A stretch of DNA of 64,000 bases from Theocolax elegans (lineage: Eukaryota; Arthropoda; Insecta; Hymenoptera; Cerocephalidae). The notes under the pieces are model-generated. The model was given only the letters and a program-made list of their open reading frames with translations, was not told the origin of the DNA and made no database searches. Shown in pieces: positions 1 through 11,196 of the stretch. Positions within the stretch are counted from its first letter, which is position 1; every line of letters begins with the position of its first letter. The stretch is taken from the NCBI GenBank assembly GCA_026168455.1, contig CM047428.1, positions 40,749,513 through 40,813,512 of the forward strand. Direction: 5' to 3'. A program made the translations under genes and the position numbers.

Positions 1-917
1 TGCGAAAATGTATCTTCCGTTCAGCGTATTTCAATGATAGCGATTGAAACAATATTTAAGTTAGTGACTAATAAGTGTAATGAATAAATATATGCGAGTG
101 AATAAAAATTGCGATCAACTGCGTAAGAATAGTATATAATTAAATCTCCAAATATTAAATGCATCTGTAGTACTTAATTGACAAAAGGAATTCCCCCAAT
201 ATATACATTCTATTTCGAATTAATTAAAAACAAAATATAATTCATTTTTACTTCCTTAAATTCGCATTTAAAAAATACCAGATTGAATAATAAAATTTGC
301 TGACTTATATAATAAAAATTACTATAATGAATATCAAAAATTACGATATTGGATATTAAAAGATAGTATACCTAAATTTTACTATATAACATAGCAAAAA
401 TTATTATATTAAAGAGATGTCACACTTTTCCTATACAATATAGTAATTTTTAATATAGATTATTTTATATAGATTTTTTTAATATAGATTATAATATTTT
501 TCTCAGTGTATAAAAAGTGCCATTACCAAATTACCAATAACACACAAATTAATAAGTACTGCTAAATGAATAAATTATTAGCAAAGCATGTATACATATC
601 ACATGACAATAAAAAATCAATAATAATTTCTTTATGAAAATTGCTATTGCAATAATAATTAAACTCTATTTCATACAAAAGTAATTATTTTTATATTTTT
701 ATAGATAATTTCTATTTTTTTAATATTATCATTTTAATTCAACGTATAATAATAATAATCATTAATTATTATACATATGATAATAAATCTATATGGGTAC
801 ATTTTTATAAATAATAATTGAATGTAGTTAAATAATAAAATATTTTTTAGTTTAATTTAATATTATCTATTATAAAATGATTTTTCATCGAGCGATCGTG
901 AGCGAGGGAGGATTTTA
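1..917. other. AT-rich intergenic sequence
   Basis: Very AT-rich sequence with no convincing reading frame, RNA or recognisable element. Between about 300 and 480 there are recurring short motifs of the AAAATTACTATA type, which may be eroded MITE sequence. Confidence 0.6.
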
Positions 918-1560
918 GCTAGGTCATCCAGGTTATCGCGGCATCATCTACTTGATAGCTTATATAAAATTAAAAAAAAAATTAATTTCTTCCTGCAGAA
1001 GATGTCTAGGTCCCTACTGTTACCTCCAGGTCGACGGGGCATCATCTACTGGAAGGCCTATTACGAAACCAAAAAAAAAAAATTTTCTTCCTGTAGAAGA
1101 TGTCGATATCGGTAATGTTACCTACTGGTCATCGGGGCAACATTTAGAGAAAGACTTATTACGAAATAAAAAAAAAAATTTTCTTCCTGTAGAAGATGGC
1201 CAGGTCGGTAATGTTACCTCCAGGTCATCGGGGAAATATCTACTGAAAGACCTATTACTTAAAAAAAAAAAAAAATTTTTCTTCCTGTAGAAGATGTCTA
1301 GGTCCCTACTGTTACCCATAGGTCGACGGGGCATCATCTACTGGAAGGCATATTACGAAATAAAAAAAAAACTTTTTCTTCCTGTAGAAGATGTCCAGGT
1401 CGTTAATGTTACCTCCAGGTCATCGGGGAAATATCTACTGAAAGACCTATTACGTAAAAAAAAAAAAAATTTTGTTCCCGTAGAAGATGTCTAGGTCCCT
1501 ACTGTTACCCATAGGTCGACAAGGCATCATCTACTGGAACCCATATTTCGAAATTAAAAA
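918..1560. repeat. Minisatellite, about 97-bp units of two alternating types
   Basis: At least six tandem units. Each carries CTTCCTGTAGAAGATG (or a close variant near 989, 1088, 1180, 1281, 1378 and 1474) and ends in a 7-13 base A run. Two subtypes occur. Type A contains TAGGTCCCTACTGTTACC (near 1003, 1293 and 1490). Type B contains GTAATGTTACCTCC or a variant (near 1100, 1200 and 1395). Open frames across the array follow from the repeat itself and are not treated as genes. Confidence 0.85.
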
Positions 1561-1674
1561 AAAAATATTCTCTTATATATTAAATATTCCCATATATTTG
1601 TTGATGATGTTCAGTCCTTAATATTATCTTCAGTTATAACTAATCGACTATAAAAAAGTAAAAAAAGTAAATAA

Positions 1675-1970
1675 AAAAGTAATTAAACACCCGTAAAAAA
1701 GTTAAACACTATTTCTAATTAATCCGTGTGGTTCCGCGATCACTTTCATTAAAAAAAAATTATTTTTTTCGAAAATCCAAGAGAGATATAAGAAGAGTTA
1801 AAAAATAAAAAGCCGCCTGTACGGATGTACGGACGTACGGACGTACGGACGTACGCTCAGACTTAAACTTTACAACCAATAAAAAATTAATTAAATACCT
1901 ATAAAAAAGTCAACACTATGTCTAATTATTCCTTTGGGTGCCGCGATCATATTGAATTAAAAAAAAATAA
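1675..1970. repeat. Direct repeat pair flanking an 8-bp tandem repeat
   Basis: About 90 bp at 1675-1765 reappears with changes at 1885-1970; both contain CCGCGATCA. Between them, 1818-1856 is a short array of GTACGGAC units. No gene is visible. Confidence 0.65.
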
Positions 1971-2102
1971 ATTTTACAAACTATTTAACAAAATATAACA
2001 TAATTTATACTTAAATCGTCATTTTGACAGTATAAAATTTTAATATAATGTGGATGGATGTGGATATGTCATATATATGTTATATATATATGCCATATAT
2101 AT

Positions 2103-2184
2103 AAGTGTGTGCGTGTGTGTGTGCGTGCATGTGTGCGTGCGTGTGCGTGTGCGTGTGCGTGCGTGTGTGTGAGTGTCCGTGTGC

Positions 2185-2223
<39 letters not shown>

Positions 2224-2225
2224 TG

Positions 2226-2313
<88 letters not shown>

Positions 2314-2322
2314 TGTGAGTGT

Positions 2323-2358
<36 letters not shown>
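2103..2358. repeat. (GT)n microsatellite
   Basis: About 255 bp of nearly uninterrupted GT/CA dinucleotide repeat with scattered GC and GA interruptions. It gives long Val-Cys or His-Thr open frames in several frames. These are artefacts. Confidence 0.98.
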
Positions 2359-2361
<3 letters not shown>

Positions 2362-2681
2362 CATACACTTTTCCAAATATCCATATGTGATATATACAAT
2401 GGGTTAAAAATTAAATACATTAATTATTGCATTTTTAATATAATTCTATTATAAATAGTAATGGCAAAAGAAAATTCAAAATTTAACAGTGACAAAATTA
2501 ATACAAAAATTTATTTATTTAAGAAGAAAGTTTTATTACTCTTAAAGTACAAAATATTAATGACATAAAACTTTTAGCGATGATCCTTCGTCATTGAATA
2601 AATTTATTTTAGGAGGTAAAGTTTTATTCAGATCCGCTTAAAATACTCCAAAATTTTAATAAGTTTTTACTAAATACTACA

Positions 2682-2978
2682 ATTAAGTATATGCACTTTA
2701 CTATTTTTGGTAAGTTAATTTTTTATTAACATTTATAATTATTAAAATATAAATTTAAGCTTTATAAGAATTCATATAGTTTAAAATTTACAGTTAACAT
2801 TTAATATGTCTCTATTATTTTTATTATTTTTATTCTGATTTCATTACACTAAAGTTTGGTAAAAACTTTTATTTATAAATTATAATCGTATTAAAAAAAA
2901 AATAAATTTTTGGTATAAAACCAAAGCACTATAGCAATACCTCCAAGGTGTTGTGTGAATCTGTTTAATTTTTAAGGC
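2682..2978. repeat. Dispersed AT-rich repeat, copy without the SINE
   Basis: Closely similar to 20711-20844 joined to 21281-21464. This copy reads straight through the point where the other copy carries a 436-bp SINE, so it is an empty-site paralogue. No coding capacity. The stretch 2979-3138 is unremarkable apart from (TA)n near 3074-3136. Confidence 0.75.
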
Positions 2979-3138
2979 GATATAAATAGTTTGCCGCCGT
3001 TCGGTATAAGATTTCAGGGTTCTAATATATGCCGCCGTGTATAAAAATTTTTCACTCCCTTTATATGGGCAAACATATATATGTATATATATATATATGA
3101 TTCCAGAGTCCATAGTACATACATAGATACATATATAT

Positions 3139-4260
3139 TGTAACGGGGTGGGTACTGGGGATATGTAAGACCCACGGTTAGGCCCAATCTGTCCCAACTT
3201 ACCAACCTTAAGTGTGCAGTCCCACGATGCGGCCGGGAATCCCTTTGATTCCCGTGCAATGCCGTTAACAACGTCAAACACCTCGTTTGACTTATATACC
3301 GTGTGTTGGGCCCTATGCCCAAAATTGCCAACTAGGATAAACACCGGAGAGGGCGGTATTCGTAGGACAGGACGGTAACCGGTAAAACACTATCAACAAT
3401 CGATATTACTGTTAATCGGCGAGAAAGATTGTCTCGCCGAGTCAATTTATTAACTAAACAATTAACTATTAATAAATTAACTACAAAATTAACGTTAACA
3501 ATTTACGGGGAGTCGTACCGATGACTACCCCGAGGTCAGCGCGAAAAGAATCAGTTAAAATCTATTTAACAGTAGATTACGAGCAACCGATCCGGATATG
3601 ATCGGCTGCTTAACCTGATGGCATACGTCACACTGTGTGACGTATGGATCTCTGACGTAGAGAGCTTTGAAGTAGAAGCTTACTACGTCACGCGCGCCTT
3701 CTCTCGTGAAGTGGCTCCCGCGAAACACCGACCTTTCTATCCGTGCGGGTATTGTCACGAGAGGGGGGAAAGGAGGAACGCTTCCTCACCTGGACCGTAC
3801 CAGGTAAATCGGGGCGCGAATATTAGATAGACACGCGGGTCTAAACGTGGTGCACCACTTACCGCGTATCTTACTATCTCGCTTCGGCGGGAACAGTCTG
3901 TGCCACTGAGAGAGAGCTCGTACTCGTGAATCTCTCTCTCACTCTCTCCAACAGTCGAGAAGGTGCGATTCACCGGGCCTCCTTTTCTCACTGCCTGTGA
4001 AAAGTGCTGCTGCACACGTCGACGTGGAGGTTAGTGGGGAGAAGCTTCTCACACCCACACACAACGGACAACAGTCCTTTCGCTCGTTTTTCCCGTAAAA
4101 ACAGTATATGTCGGACACCAACACGTTGTTGTTGCCGATCGCGCGCGAACTCTCACGTTACTCCTCTTGCGCACGATTCTCGCGCGCGTTCTGTGCGCGC
4201 GCATCAATCTCGATACTCTTTTCGGTTACTCGCCTGATCGGTAACTCGCTTACCGTTATA
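3139..4260 (-). repeat. Gypsy-1 3' LTR
   Basis: On the minus strand it begins TATAACGGTAAGCGAG right after a purine tract and ends CCCCGTTACA, about 1122 bp. The TRTAA start and TTACA end match the Gypsy-2 LTR ends. The expected first base pair TG is TA here. Much of the interior is more GC-rich than the surroundings. Confidence 0.75.
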
Positions 4261-4278
4261 CCCCCCTTCCAGATTCCG
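4261..4278 (-). promoter_or_regulatory. Polypurine tract of Gypsy-1
   Basis: On the minus strand GGAATCTGGAAGGGGGG lies immediately before the 3' LTR. The same GGAATCTGG core precedes the 3' LTRs of Gypsy-2 (near 46592) and Gypsy-3 (near 55877). This is the plus-strand priming site. Confidence 0.8.
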
Positions 4279-4426
4279 CATACTCTTATGTGGACTCTGT
4301 ACCGCGAGGAACAGGAAAGAGGATAAATAATCAGGAGGTACACCTTATTTTTTTTATTATAAAACTTTAATAAAAAACCAACAGTATCTACATTTGGAGG
4401 GTTGGGCCGTTGTCTCCTTATGGCTC

Positions 4427-5425
4427 TCAGCCCTGCCTCCTGCGCCCCGCCTTGATTTCGGCATGCGCCTTGAAGCGAGGGCATTTCTTTGGGTCAACGA
4501 CCCCTTTGCAGCGGCAGAGCGGACACTTCGGTTCCCTGTAACCGCTCGTTCCGCTCGTGGAGGGCCGAGACTGCAGCCGCGCCTCCAGCTCAGCGGCTCT
4601 TCTTTTAGCGTCATCCGCTTTCTGCTGGAGACGCCGGTGCTTTTCAGCAGCCTGCCTATAGGCTGCCTCAGCCCTCAGTCGCTGCTGGCGTTTCTCCTCG
4701 CGCTTCCTCTCTTCTGCCACCGCCTTTTCTTTGGCCTCGCGCTGCTGAGCACGGAACGTTGCCAGGACCTCGCGCTCCTTTTTGAGGTCCTGAACTCGCT
4801 CACCCTAGACACCCTTGGTGATGGGAGCCGTCGGATGAGCCTCGGCAAAAGCATTGAACTTTGCCAAGGCCTCTTGTTCGGCTGCCCGTAGCTGAACCCT
4901 CAGGGCTTTCATGTGCCTGAGGGCAGCCTCCGTCTCCTGCCACTCCTCTTCCTGTGTCTTGGGTCGCGCCTCCTCTGTCGCCGCAGAGGTTGCGGGTTGG
5001 GACCCAGTGGAGTGGGGACGACGGAGCTGGGGTCTGGTGTTGGCTTGTTCCGGCTCAGCCTTCCCCTGCGGACGATCCGATACCGGATTGCCCTCCTTCT
5101 CCATACGCCCTTCTGTCGCGGATGCTGTCTTCGGCGAAGAGGGCAGGGGTATAGTCCCTTTTGCTTGTCTTAAGCGGTCCGCAGGTGTCGCTACGTAGGC
5201 CGTGTCCTGGCCCTGACCATCCTCCAGGACCTCTTCTAGGACAACGGCGGCGATATCCTCCTGGCCACGGCGATGCTCCTTCTGGAGCTGTTGCTGCCGA
5301 TGATCTACGGCAGTAACTACTACAAACAGGACGTCCGCCGTCTGCATCTCGCCGTGGCTGGCGAGGGTGTCTATCATCCTGGCTAGGAGGAACTCCAGGA
5401 CTTCCTGCTCAACCTCGATGATCAT
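4427..5425 (-). pseudogene. Third ORF of Gypsy-1: coiled-coil protein with C-terminal Cys cluster, one in-frame stop
   Basis: Unrecognised protein of about 332 codons downstream of pol, where errantiviruses place env. From the ATG at 5425 the frame runs to a TAG at 4805-4807 and continues in the same frame to 4427. The N-terminal third is moderately hydrophobic but shows no clear signal peptide or membrane anchor. The middle is Pro/Ser/Thr-rich. The C-terminal half is a long Lys/Arg/Glu/Ala/Gln coiled coil, then a Cys cluster (CPLC, then C, then C within about 15 residues). The ATG is preceded directly by a strong splice acceptor (TTTTTGTTGCAG), so a spliced subgenomic mRNA is likely (inference). 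Nothing supports an envelope role. A 3' accessory nucleic-acid-binding protein is as far as the sequence goes. Confidence 0.6.
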
Positions 5426-5497
5426 CTGCAACAAAAATCACAATCTCAGGTTATGGCCCATCGTTTCAAACGATACTGTTCTTTATTTGAATTTCGA

Positions 5498-7204
5498 TCA
5501 CCGAGGACGCCCTCGTCCTCGTCTAAGGGGAACAGTTTCTGGCTGCGCATCTAATTGCCGTGTTACTGGGGATCGGCGTCGCACGGTCGCATTCGCTTTC
5601 CGGGGACGACCACGTGGTCGTTTAGTAGCGGGGGCCCTATCTAAGGACGTACGCGACGTCTTACGCGGTTTACACCGAGTCCCTTCGCTAGGTGACTCGC
5701 TCGCATTATACTCCCTCGCAGGGGAGGCTTCGCTCGCTACAGGTGGGTCGCACTTCACCTGTTGATCCCTCGACGGTTGAGATCTCGTAGGTTGCTCTTC
5801 ATCGTTTGGTTCAGCATCATCTTCGGGGACGTATCTCTTCAGATGCCCTATATGAGATACCTCTCGTATGACGTAGGTATTCATGCCTTTCCTACTGATG
5901 ATCAGATATGGCCCTGTATATTTCGGAGCAAGCTTAGCCGAGATACCTTGTGCGCTGGACGAGAGGATCCGTTTGCGTTTCCACACCAGATCTCCTACCT
6001 CGAATTCCGCTGGCCTACGTCGTGAGTTGAAGATTTCGGCTTGCTCATCCATCACTTCCTCTAACTCCTTGTCGGGGCGATAGATGTATAGATTTCCTCC
6101 AACTATTTTCCAGTCGGGGAAATCACGGGGTCTGTCGGAAACGTTCTTGATCCAGTCTAGGTACCAAGGATCTTCAGTAGTTTGAGCCCACGACATTGCT
6201 GCTACTGTAGGCTCATCGTCTTCATACATGCGAGATAGGGCATCGGGAACGTGATGCAGAGCTCCTTTTCTGTGCTCGACGACAAAGTCATGAGCTTGAA
6301 GCTCTAAAGCCCATCTCGCTAGTCGGCTGGTTGGATTTCTCATATTACACAACCAGCGAAGACTACTGTGATCCGTTATCACTTTTAAGTGGTACCCTTC
6401 GATGTAAGGTCTGAACTTATTAATAGCCCAGACCACGCCCAAGCATTCCCTCTCCGTAACGCTATAATTCTTCTCGGGTGCTGTGAGAATGCGACTGGCA
6501 AACTCAATGACTCTTTCCTCTCCGTCTATCTCTTGGACGAGCACGGCTCCTATGCCGGTATCGCTCGCGTCCGTGTGCAGGCTAAACAGTCCATCTGCAC
6601 TGGGACATTAAAGAACTGGAGCAGTCATGATCAGGGCCTTCAGCTGCTGAAAGGCTTGTTCCTGTTCATCTAACCACTCGTACCCTTGGTTCTTCTTTGT
6701 GAGACGAGTAAGTGGCTCGGCAATCGTGGCGTAATCCGTCATAAAACGCCGATACCACGACGCCATGCCGAGGAATCGTCGAAGCTGTTTGAGGTTCTTG
6801 GGAGCCGGATAAATCCTTATAGGCTCTGTCTTGTCTGGGTCGGGACGAATTCCATCCCTGTTGACCAGCACGCCAAGATATCTCACCTCATCTTGACAAA
6901 AGACACACTTGTCCTTATTTACTGTCAAGTTAGCTTCAGTCAGTCTTTTCAGCACCATCTCGAGATACTTCTTGTGCCCTTCAAATGTCTCGGTGACTAT
7001 AATAATGTCATCGAGGTAAGAAAAGGCATTGAGCTCGAGATCAGGACCAACCACTTGGTCAATCATGCGTTGGAAGGTCGCGCCGGCGTATGCCAATCCG
7101 TATGGCATCCGCTTAAACTGATACAGTCCCATTCCCGGGACTGTGAAAGCCGTATAAGGACGCAATTCCTTCTGGAGAGGTATTTGATGATACGCTGAGT
7201 TCAT
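5498..7204 (-). pseudogene. pol: Gypsy-1 pol C-terminal part: RT palm, RNase H, integrase C-terminus (core deleted)
   Basis: From 7204 the frame encodes RT from the NSAYHQIPL region through YLDD and thumb. After one in-frame TAA at 6608 it continues through RNase H (DASDTGIG, then the TERE block and TDHSSLRW). It then jumps from the linker after RNase H (near EEVMDEQ) directly to RPAEFEVGDLVWKRKR, the GPY/F-like integrase C-terminal region, and ends in an RGRPR tail. The zinc and DDE core of integrase, roughly 300 residues, is absent without loss of frame. The N-terminal RT half is in another frame (next entry). Confidence 0.9.
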
Positions 7205-8199
7205 GTCCAGAGTACTAATGTGCGTAAGATATCCTGCATGAACGGGAGGGGATAAGCGTCTGGTTTCGTTAGCGCATTGACTTTCCTAAAGTCAATGCAA
7301 AACCGACGTGATCCGTTCTCCTTGCGTACCATCACCACGGGGCTTGACCAACCGCTGTCCGAGGGCTCTATGATCTCTAAATCTAGCATCTCTTGGACCT
7401 GGCGGTGCATCTCCTCCTGGATCTTCTCCGACACCGGGTAATACTTCTGCTTTATCGGGCGAGCTGATCCCACGTCAATCGAGTGCTCGATGAGTTGGGT
7501 TCGCCCGATTTTGGAAGAAGTATTAGACAGCACTTTGCTTACTAGCGCTCGCAGCTCTTCCCTTTCTGCCTCGGTTGCGTCCGCTATCCCAGCGGACGAG
7601 AGGGTGGCCATACCCCCTATTCCAGCAACTTCGAGGTGGATCTGCTGCTTGCTGTCCTTGAGGAACAGGCGGTCGCTATCGGGATCCAATATGGCTCTGA
7701 ATGCTCGTACGAAATTAACTCCTACGTAGCATTCGGCGTCAAGATTTGGTATGATCGCTACCCTTATTTCACGTGTCTCCTTCCCGACAGTGAAAGGTAA
7801 GATCACATGACTGTTTAGCGGTAGGTAACTACCATCCGCCATCTTGACGCGTCCGGCGTTCGCCACAATGAGCTCCTTGCCCAATGCTGCGGCAATTTGC
7901 AGACCGCTGGGTCCCATCACGGTCGTGGAAGCTCCGGGATCGTATAAGGCTCTTATACGAAAGCCCTCAATCTCCACGAGAAGCCACCAACGACTCTCAT
8001 CCTCTGGTTTATAGGATGATGTTGTTCTGCTGGCTTCTTGGGACCGTTCCTCCTTTTGAGGCCCATTTCCGCTCATCTCTGGACCATACTCTCGGTTGGA
8101 GCGGGTATGTCCCGAACTCACCTGGGACAGCGGGGACTCAAGCTCTTGGGTCGCGGTTTTCGTCCCGGCTAACCGCTCCCTTTGGCGTTTCCCGAGCAC
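7201..8199 (-). pseudogene. pol: Gypsy-1 pol N-terminal part: aspartic protease and RT fingers
   Basis: Starts in the -1 frame relative to gag inside a short gag/pol overlap. It contains a retropepsin-like DPGASTTVMG active site at about residues 90-100, the linker with SLSSAG, then RT fingers (PVSEKIQEEMHRQV, GWSSPVVMVRKENGSRRFCID, KPDAYPLP). It breaks at about 7201 after DILRTL. The missing codons and a frame change separate it from the RT palm. The equivalent stretch is continuous in Gypsy-2. Confidence 0.88.
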
Positions 8200-10042
8200 A
8201 CCGGACAGTACCTGAGGGAATACCCAATTTTCCCGCAGCCCTTGCAGGTCAGAGGCTTAGTCGGATCGAACGTCGAGCCCATTCGGTTCTTTGGCTGTTC
8301 CTTTCCTTATTCCCCTGGTGGACTAGCACTCTTCTTCTCCTGCCGGTGTCCGAAGCTCTTACTCGGGCCATTAGGTCTGCCAGACCTCCTACTCTTCGGA
8401 GATCGGTTAGCCGGCGAGCCTTTCTTAGGAGAGCCAGACCTTGGGCTTCTCCTACGGGACTGTCGGGTCGACGACGCCAATTGGGAGACGATGGGCCGCA
8501 GCGCATCCTCCAGCATCTTTGCGATGCGGTCGACGACGTCTGGCACGCTTGGTTTGGCTGGGCTTACCTCAGCGGCCACTACCTATGCCTTCGGCGAAAC
8601 TTTTTTCCGCTTCGGCTTATACGCCATTTCGGGAAGCAGAGACCCTTCCTCCGTAGGTGGTGGACGATATACTTTCTCACCTTCTATCGTCTGCTCCGCT
8701 TCCGTGGCGAGGTCCAGCATTTGTTCAATTGAGCTCACTTCCGCTCTCTTGAACAGCCGTTGAAGCTGTGGCAGCATGTTCCGATACAAATGATCGAGCT
8801 GCTGCGCTTCAGTCGGCGTAGGGACTATCTTTTGCATTATTGCGATACAGCACGTCATATAGTCCCTAACCGGTTCATCGGGTCCTTGAGTCCGTGCGTT
8901 GGACTCGGCGATGATCCTCTGCTGGAAACGTTGGCTCATTCCGTACCAACGTTTAGCCGAAGTCACGAAATCCTGCCAGGAGTGCCACTTATGTTTCTCG
9001 TTCTGGTACCACGTGACGGTAGTGTCTGTCAGAAGTTCCGAGAGTGACGGCAATAACTCGTCCTCTGACAGGTTGGCCAGGATCCTGCAATCCTCGATCC
9101 TGGTTAGGAAGGCATCGATGCTCTGACTCTTATCACCAGAGAACTTGACCTGCCACTTCCTAACAATGCCGCCGACGTCTCGAGGTGTCCCATTCAACCT
9201 CGATGACGTCGAGAAGCTTGGTGTTGAGAATGTCCGATCCTTGTTTGGCGAGCTGCGCGCTTGAGGAATCCTCTGGGATTCGCGCGCATTCCCCCCCTTC
9301 CAAGCTCCATCAGGCTTAGACTGAGGGGCGCTTGCGCGTTGTTGCTCGCCATTTACTTGCGCCTCACCTATCTCGCTCACATCGGGACCATAACACGTAT
9401 ATGTGGCACATGGTGAGATTGGTTGGCACCGTCCAATCTTGTGCTGTGAGCAGTTTGAGTGCGCTCGGACATCAGCTTATCTACCTTTACAGTGAGGTCA
9501 TTCACTTTTTTGATAAGCTGCACCAAGGTCTGGGAGAACGATCGAGGGATTTTAAAAATGTTTCCCTCTTCTGAGACCAATGACAGCCATTCTTCCTCTC
9601 GTTCGGGTTGAGGCTCTGTGTTGGTCGCGGCTGACGTCGTTTCATCTAGCTCGACGTCATCGAAATCCTGCACCGTCCTGTGTAGGTTAACTTTAGCCGC
9701 AGCGTTCTCCCGCAGTACCAGATATACTTCCTGATCTGGGCTAGGTTCATCAGACTCCTCGTCTTGATGTTCACCTAGCATCTGCAGCCACCTATTTCTC
9801 CGTTGGAGACGGCTGCGAACTGCTGTGGCTTCATCTTCCTCCTGGTTAAACTCCTGCGCCGAATAATTTCCTAATAGCCACTGGTGGAGTCGCTCGGCTT
9901 TCCTATGAACCGAGCCTGCCGATTTTAGGTTCAAGGCGTCCAGGTGTAAATCAATTTGCTCCCTGGTGAGCGTCTCGATCCATGCATCGATTTGACTATC
10001 GATGTCTTTCTGCTGAGCGGCCATCTTCAGTTGTAGCGTCAT
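8169..10042 (-). pseudogene. gag: Gypsy-1 gag (capsid plus C4 zinc motif), frameshifted
   Basis: The ATG at 10042 opens a frame to 9377. A frame change near 9380 leads to a second segment that runs to the TAG at 8169-8171, with in-frame stops at 8583-8585 and 8307-8309. The N-terminus (about residues 28-60) resembles a SAP-like helix-turn-helix with conserved Leu spacing (inference). The middle holds the capsid region (KFSGDKSQSIDAF, RWYGMSQRF, DHLYRNMLPQLQRLFKR), shared with Gypsy-2 and Gypsy-3. The C-terminus is basic and SR-rich, then has CKGC-x9-CPVC. Gag would form the particle and package RNA. No intact product is possible from this copy. Confidence 0.85.
8187..8193 (-). promoter_or_regulatory. 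Gag-pol -1 ribosomal frameshift site, G GGA AAC
   Basis: GGGAAAC is in the gag phase (codons GGA AAC) six codons before the gag stop. Reading one base back gives the pol frame, which is open. The same arrangement occurs in Gypsy-2 (42885-42891) and, as A AAA AAC, in Gypsy-3 (52369-52375). Confidence 0.75.
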
Positions 10043-10830
10043 TTATACGTTTAACAGTAAGTAGCCTCGCTGGCTTGACGCACTATGTGTGTGCAAGGTT
10101 ATATGCTGTCGAATATTTAACTTTGGCGTTACTTGCCAAATGTCCAATCCGCGTAACTGGGTTTTGCTTCTACCTAAGCTAACCGCTAAAGCACAAAACC
10201 GGATGCCAAAAGTAAGTCCTGTCTTACTTTGATCAGGAAGCACTACCGAGTTTAAACTATTTTTAACAAATTTGCTAATAAATTTACGATAAACTACTGC
10301 CTGGCTCTTACCTTGCGCTAACTTAACGGTACTATATAATAAATAATAAATAAATCAATAAATAAATAAATTAAATAATTAAAGTTACCGCGCGCTTGAC
10401 CTCTTACAAAAATATAACCTATAATACAATTTGTAAAGGTCTGAGCCAGGTTATAAGCTTCATGTTTTGTGCCAGCAAAAACCAGTTAAACCTTGCATAC
10501 ACTTACACACAATTTATTTAGACCAATAAATTGCCACCAGGTTATGTCGCGCTGTGTCGCGTTCTTTCGTTCCTCTAGGTGGCGCTAGTTACTTGGTTTG
10601 GTCCAAACTACCCAATTTCCAAGTAACGTTGGTCGGTCTATCGATTCCGTTCGAAAACCCACCAAATTTCCTATTTGTGCGACATTTTTCTAGTGGCGCC
10701 ACCTATGTTCGACCAGGAACCAATTTCCTGTGTCTACTACTAAGTAGTCGAGACGAGAAAAATAAAAAAAAATTTTATTTGTTATAAAAAAATTTTTATT
10801 TGTTTATAACAATTCTATTTGTTAATAAAC
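10043..10830 (-). other. Gypsy-1 5' leader
   Basis: Non-coding region between gag and the nested Copia insertion. It continues at 19208 on the far side of Copia. I see no reading frame or RNA gene in it. Confidence 0.7.
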
Positions 10831-11178
10831 TGTTGGATGTTAAGGAGCGAGCACAATCAGTGTAGCTACTCGTCGCGAGGTTCCCCTCCCCGACCGCGGA
10901 GCTCTCGAGCTCTCGGCTTCTCGGGCCTGCGAAGCGAGCGTGCGCGGCGCTGTTGCGCGGGATCAGCTCTCTCGCTTCGCCTCACTCGTTCTTGAACGAT
11001 CGCGGACGCCGGACGTGCTTCTACTATTTTGCTCGAGTATAAGTTTTTGTACAGCTCGAGTTTTTGTATATTTAGTTTAAGTGTAATTTGAATAAATCAA
11101 AGTATAAAAGAAGGTAGTGTTTTTAATATTAATATTCCCTCTCTCCTCTCTTCTACAGATTAATTTAAAACCTCAACA
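10831..11178 (+). repeat. Copia 5' LTR
   Basis: TGTTGG...CTCAACA, 348 bp, with TG/CA ends. It carries a TATAAG box near 11038, AATAAA near 11093 as a polyadenylation signal, and a pyrimidine-rich tract ending in CTACAG near 11159 that looks like a 3' splice site. Confidence 0.95.
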
Positions 11179-11196
11179 GGTTATGGGCCAAGCACG
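11179..11196 (+). promoter_or_regulatory. Copia primer-binding site, initiator tRNA-Met internal type
   Basis: GGTTATGGGCCAAGCACG directly follows the LTR. It matches the reverse complement of the anticodon region of initiator tRNA-Met with one mismatch. Known Copia elements prime from a half-molecule of tRNA-iMet cut in the anticodon loop, so both position and sequence fit. Confidence 0.85.

Larger units (their letters stand above)
3139..10830 (-). mobile_element. Gypsy-1 LTR retrotransposon (Ty3/Gypsy), main part
   Basis: Minus-strand element. Its 5' end lies at 19208-19428, beyond a nested Copia insertion. Order on the minus strand: PBS, leader, gag, -1 frameshift, protease, RT, RNase H, integrase C-terminus, extra ORF, purine tract, 3' LTR. 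It sits in a TA microsatellite with ATAT on both outer sides, consistent with a 4-bp target duplication but not diagnostic. It is dead: gag and pol carry stops and frameshifts, and the integrase core is missing. The family call rests on the RT motif YLDD, the DPGAST aspartic protease and the Gypsy domain order. Confidence 0.9.

Noticed and set aside
952..1494. Open frames over the minisatellite repeating FLPVEDV-type peptides
   Set aside because: They follow from the 97-bp unit and its A runs; both strands are open. No start context or domain.
2040..2420. Long overlapping open frames of His-Thr or Val-Cys repeats
   Set aside because: They are translations of the GT/CA microsatellite in every frame and carry no domain.
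4427..5425. Envelope gene of an errantivirus
   Set aside because: No signal peptide, furin-type site or membrane anchor is visible; the protein is a coiled coil with a Cys cluster.
10554..10787. ORF in the Gypsy-1 leader
   Set aside because: Antisense to the element and without a domain; typical of chance frames in leader sequence.
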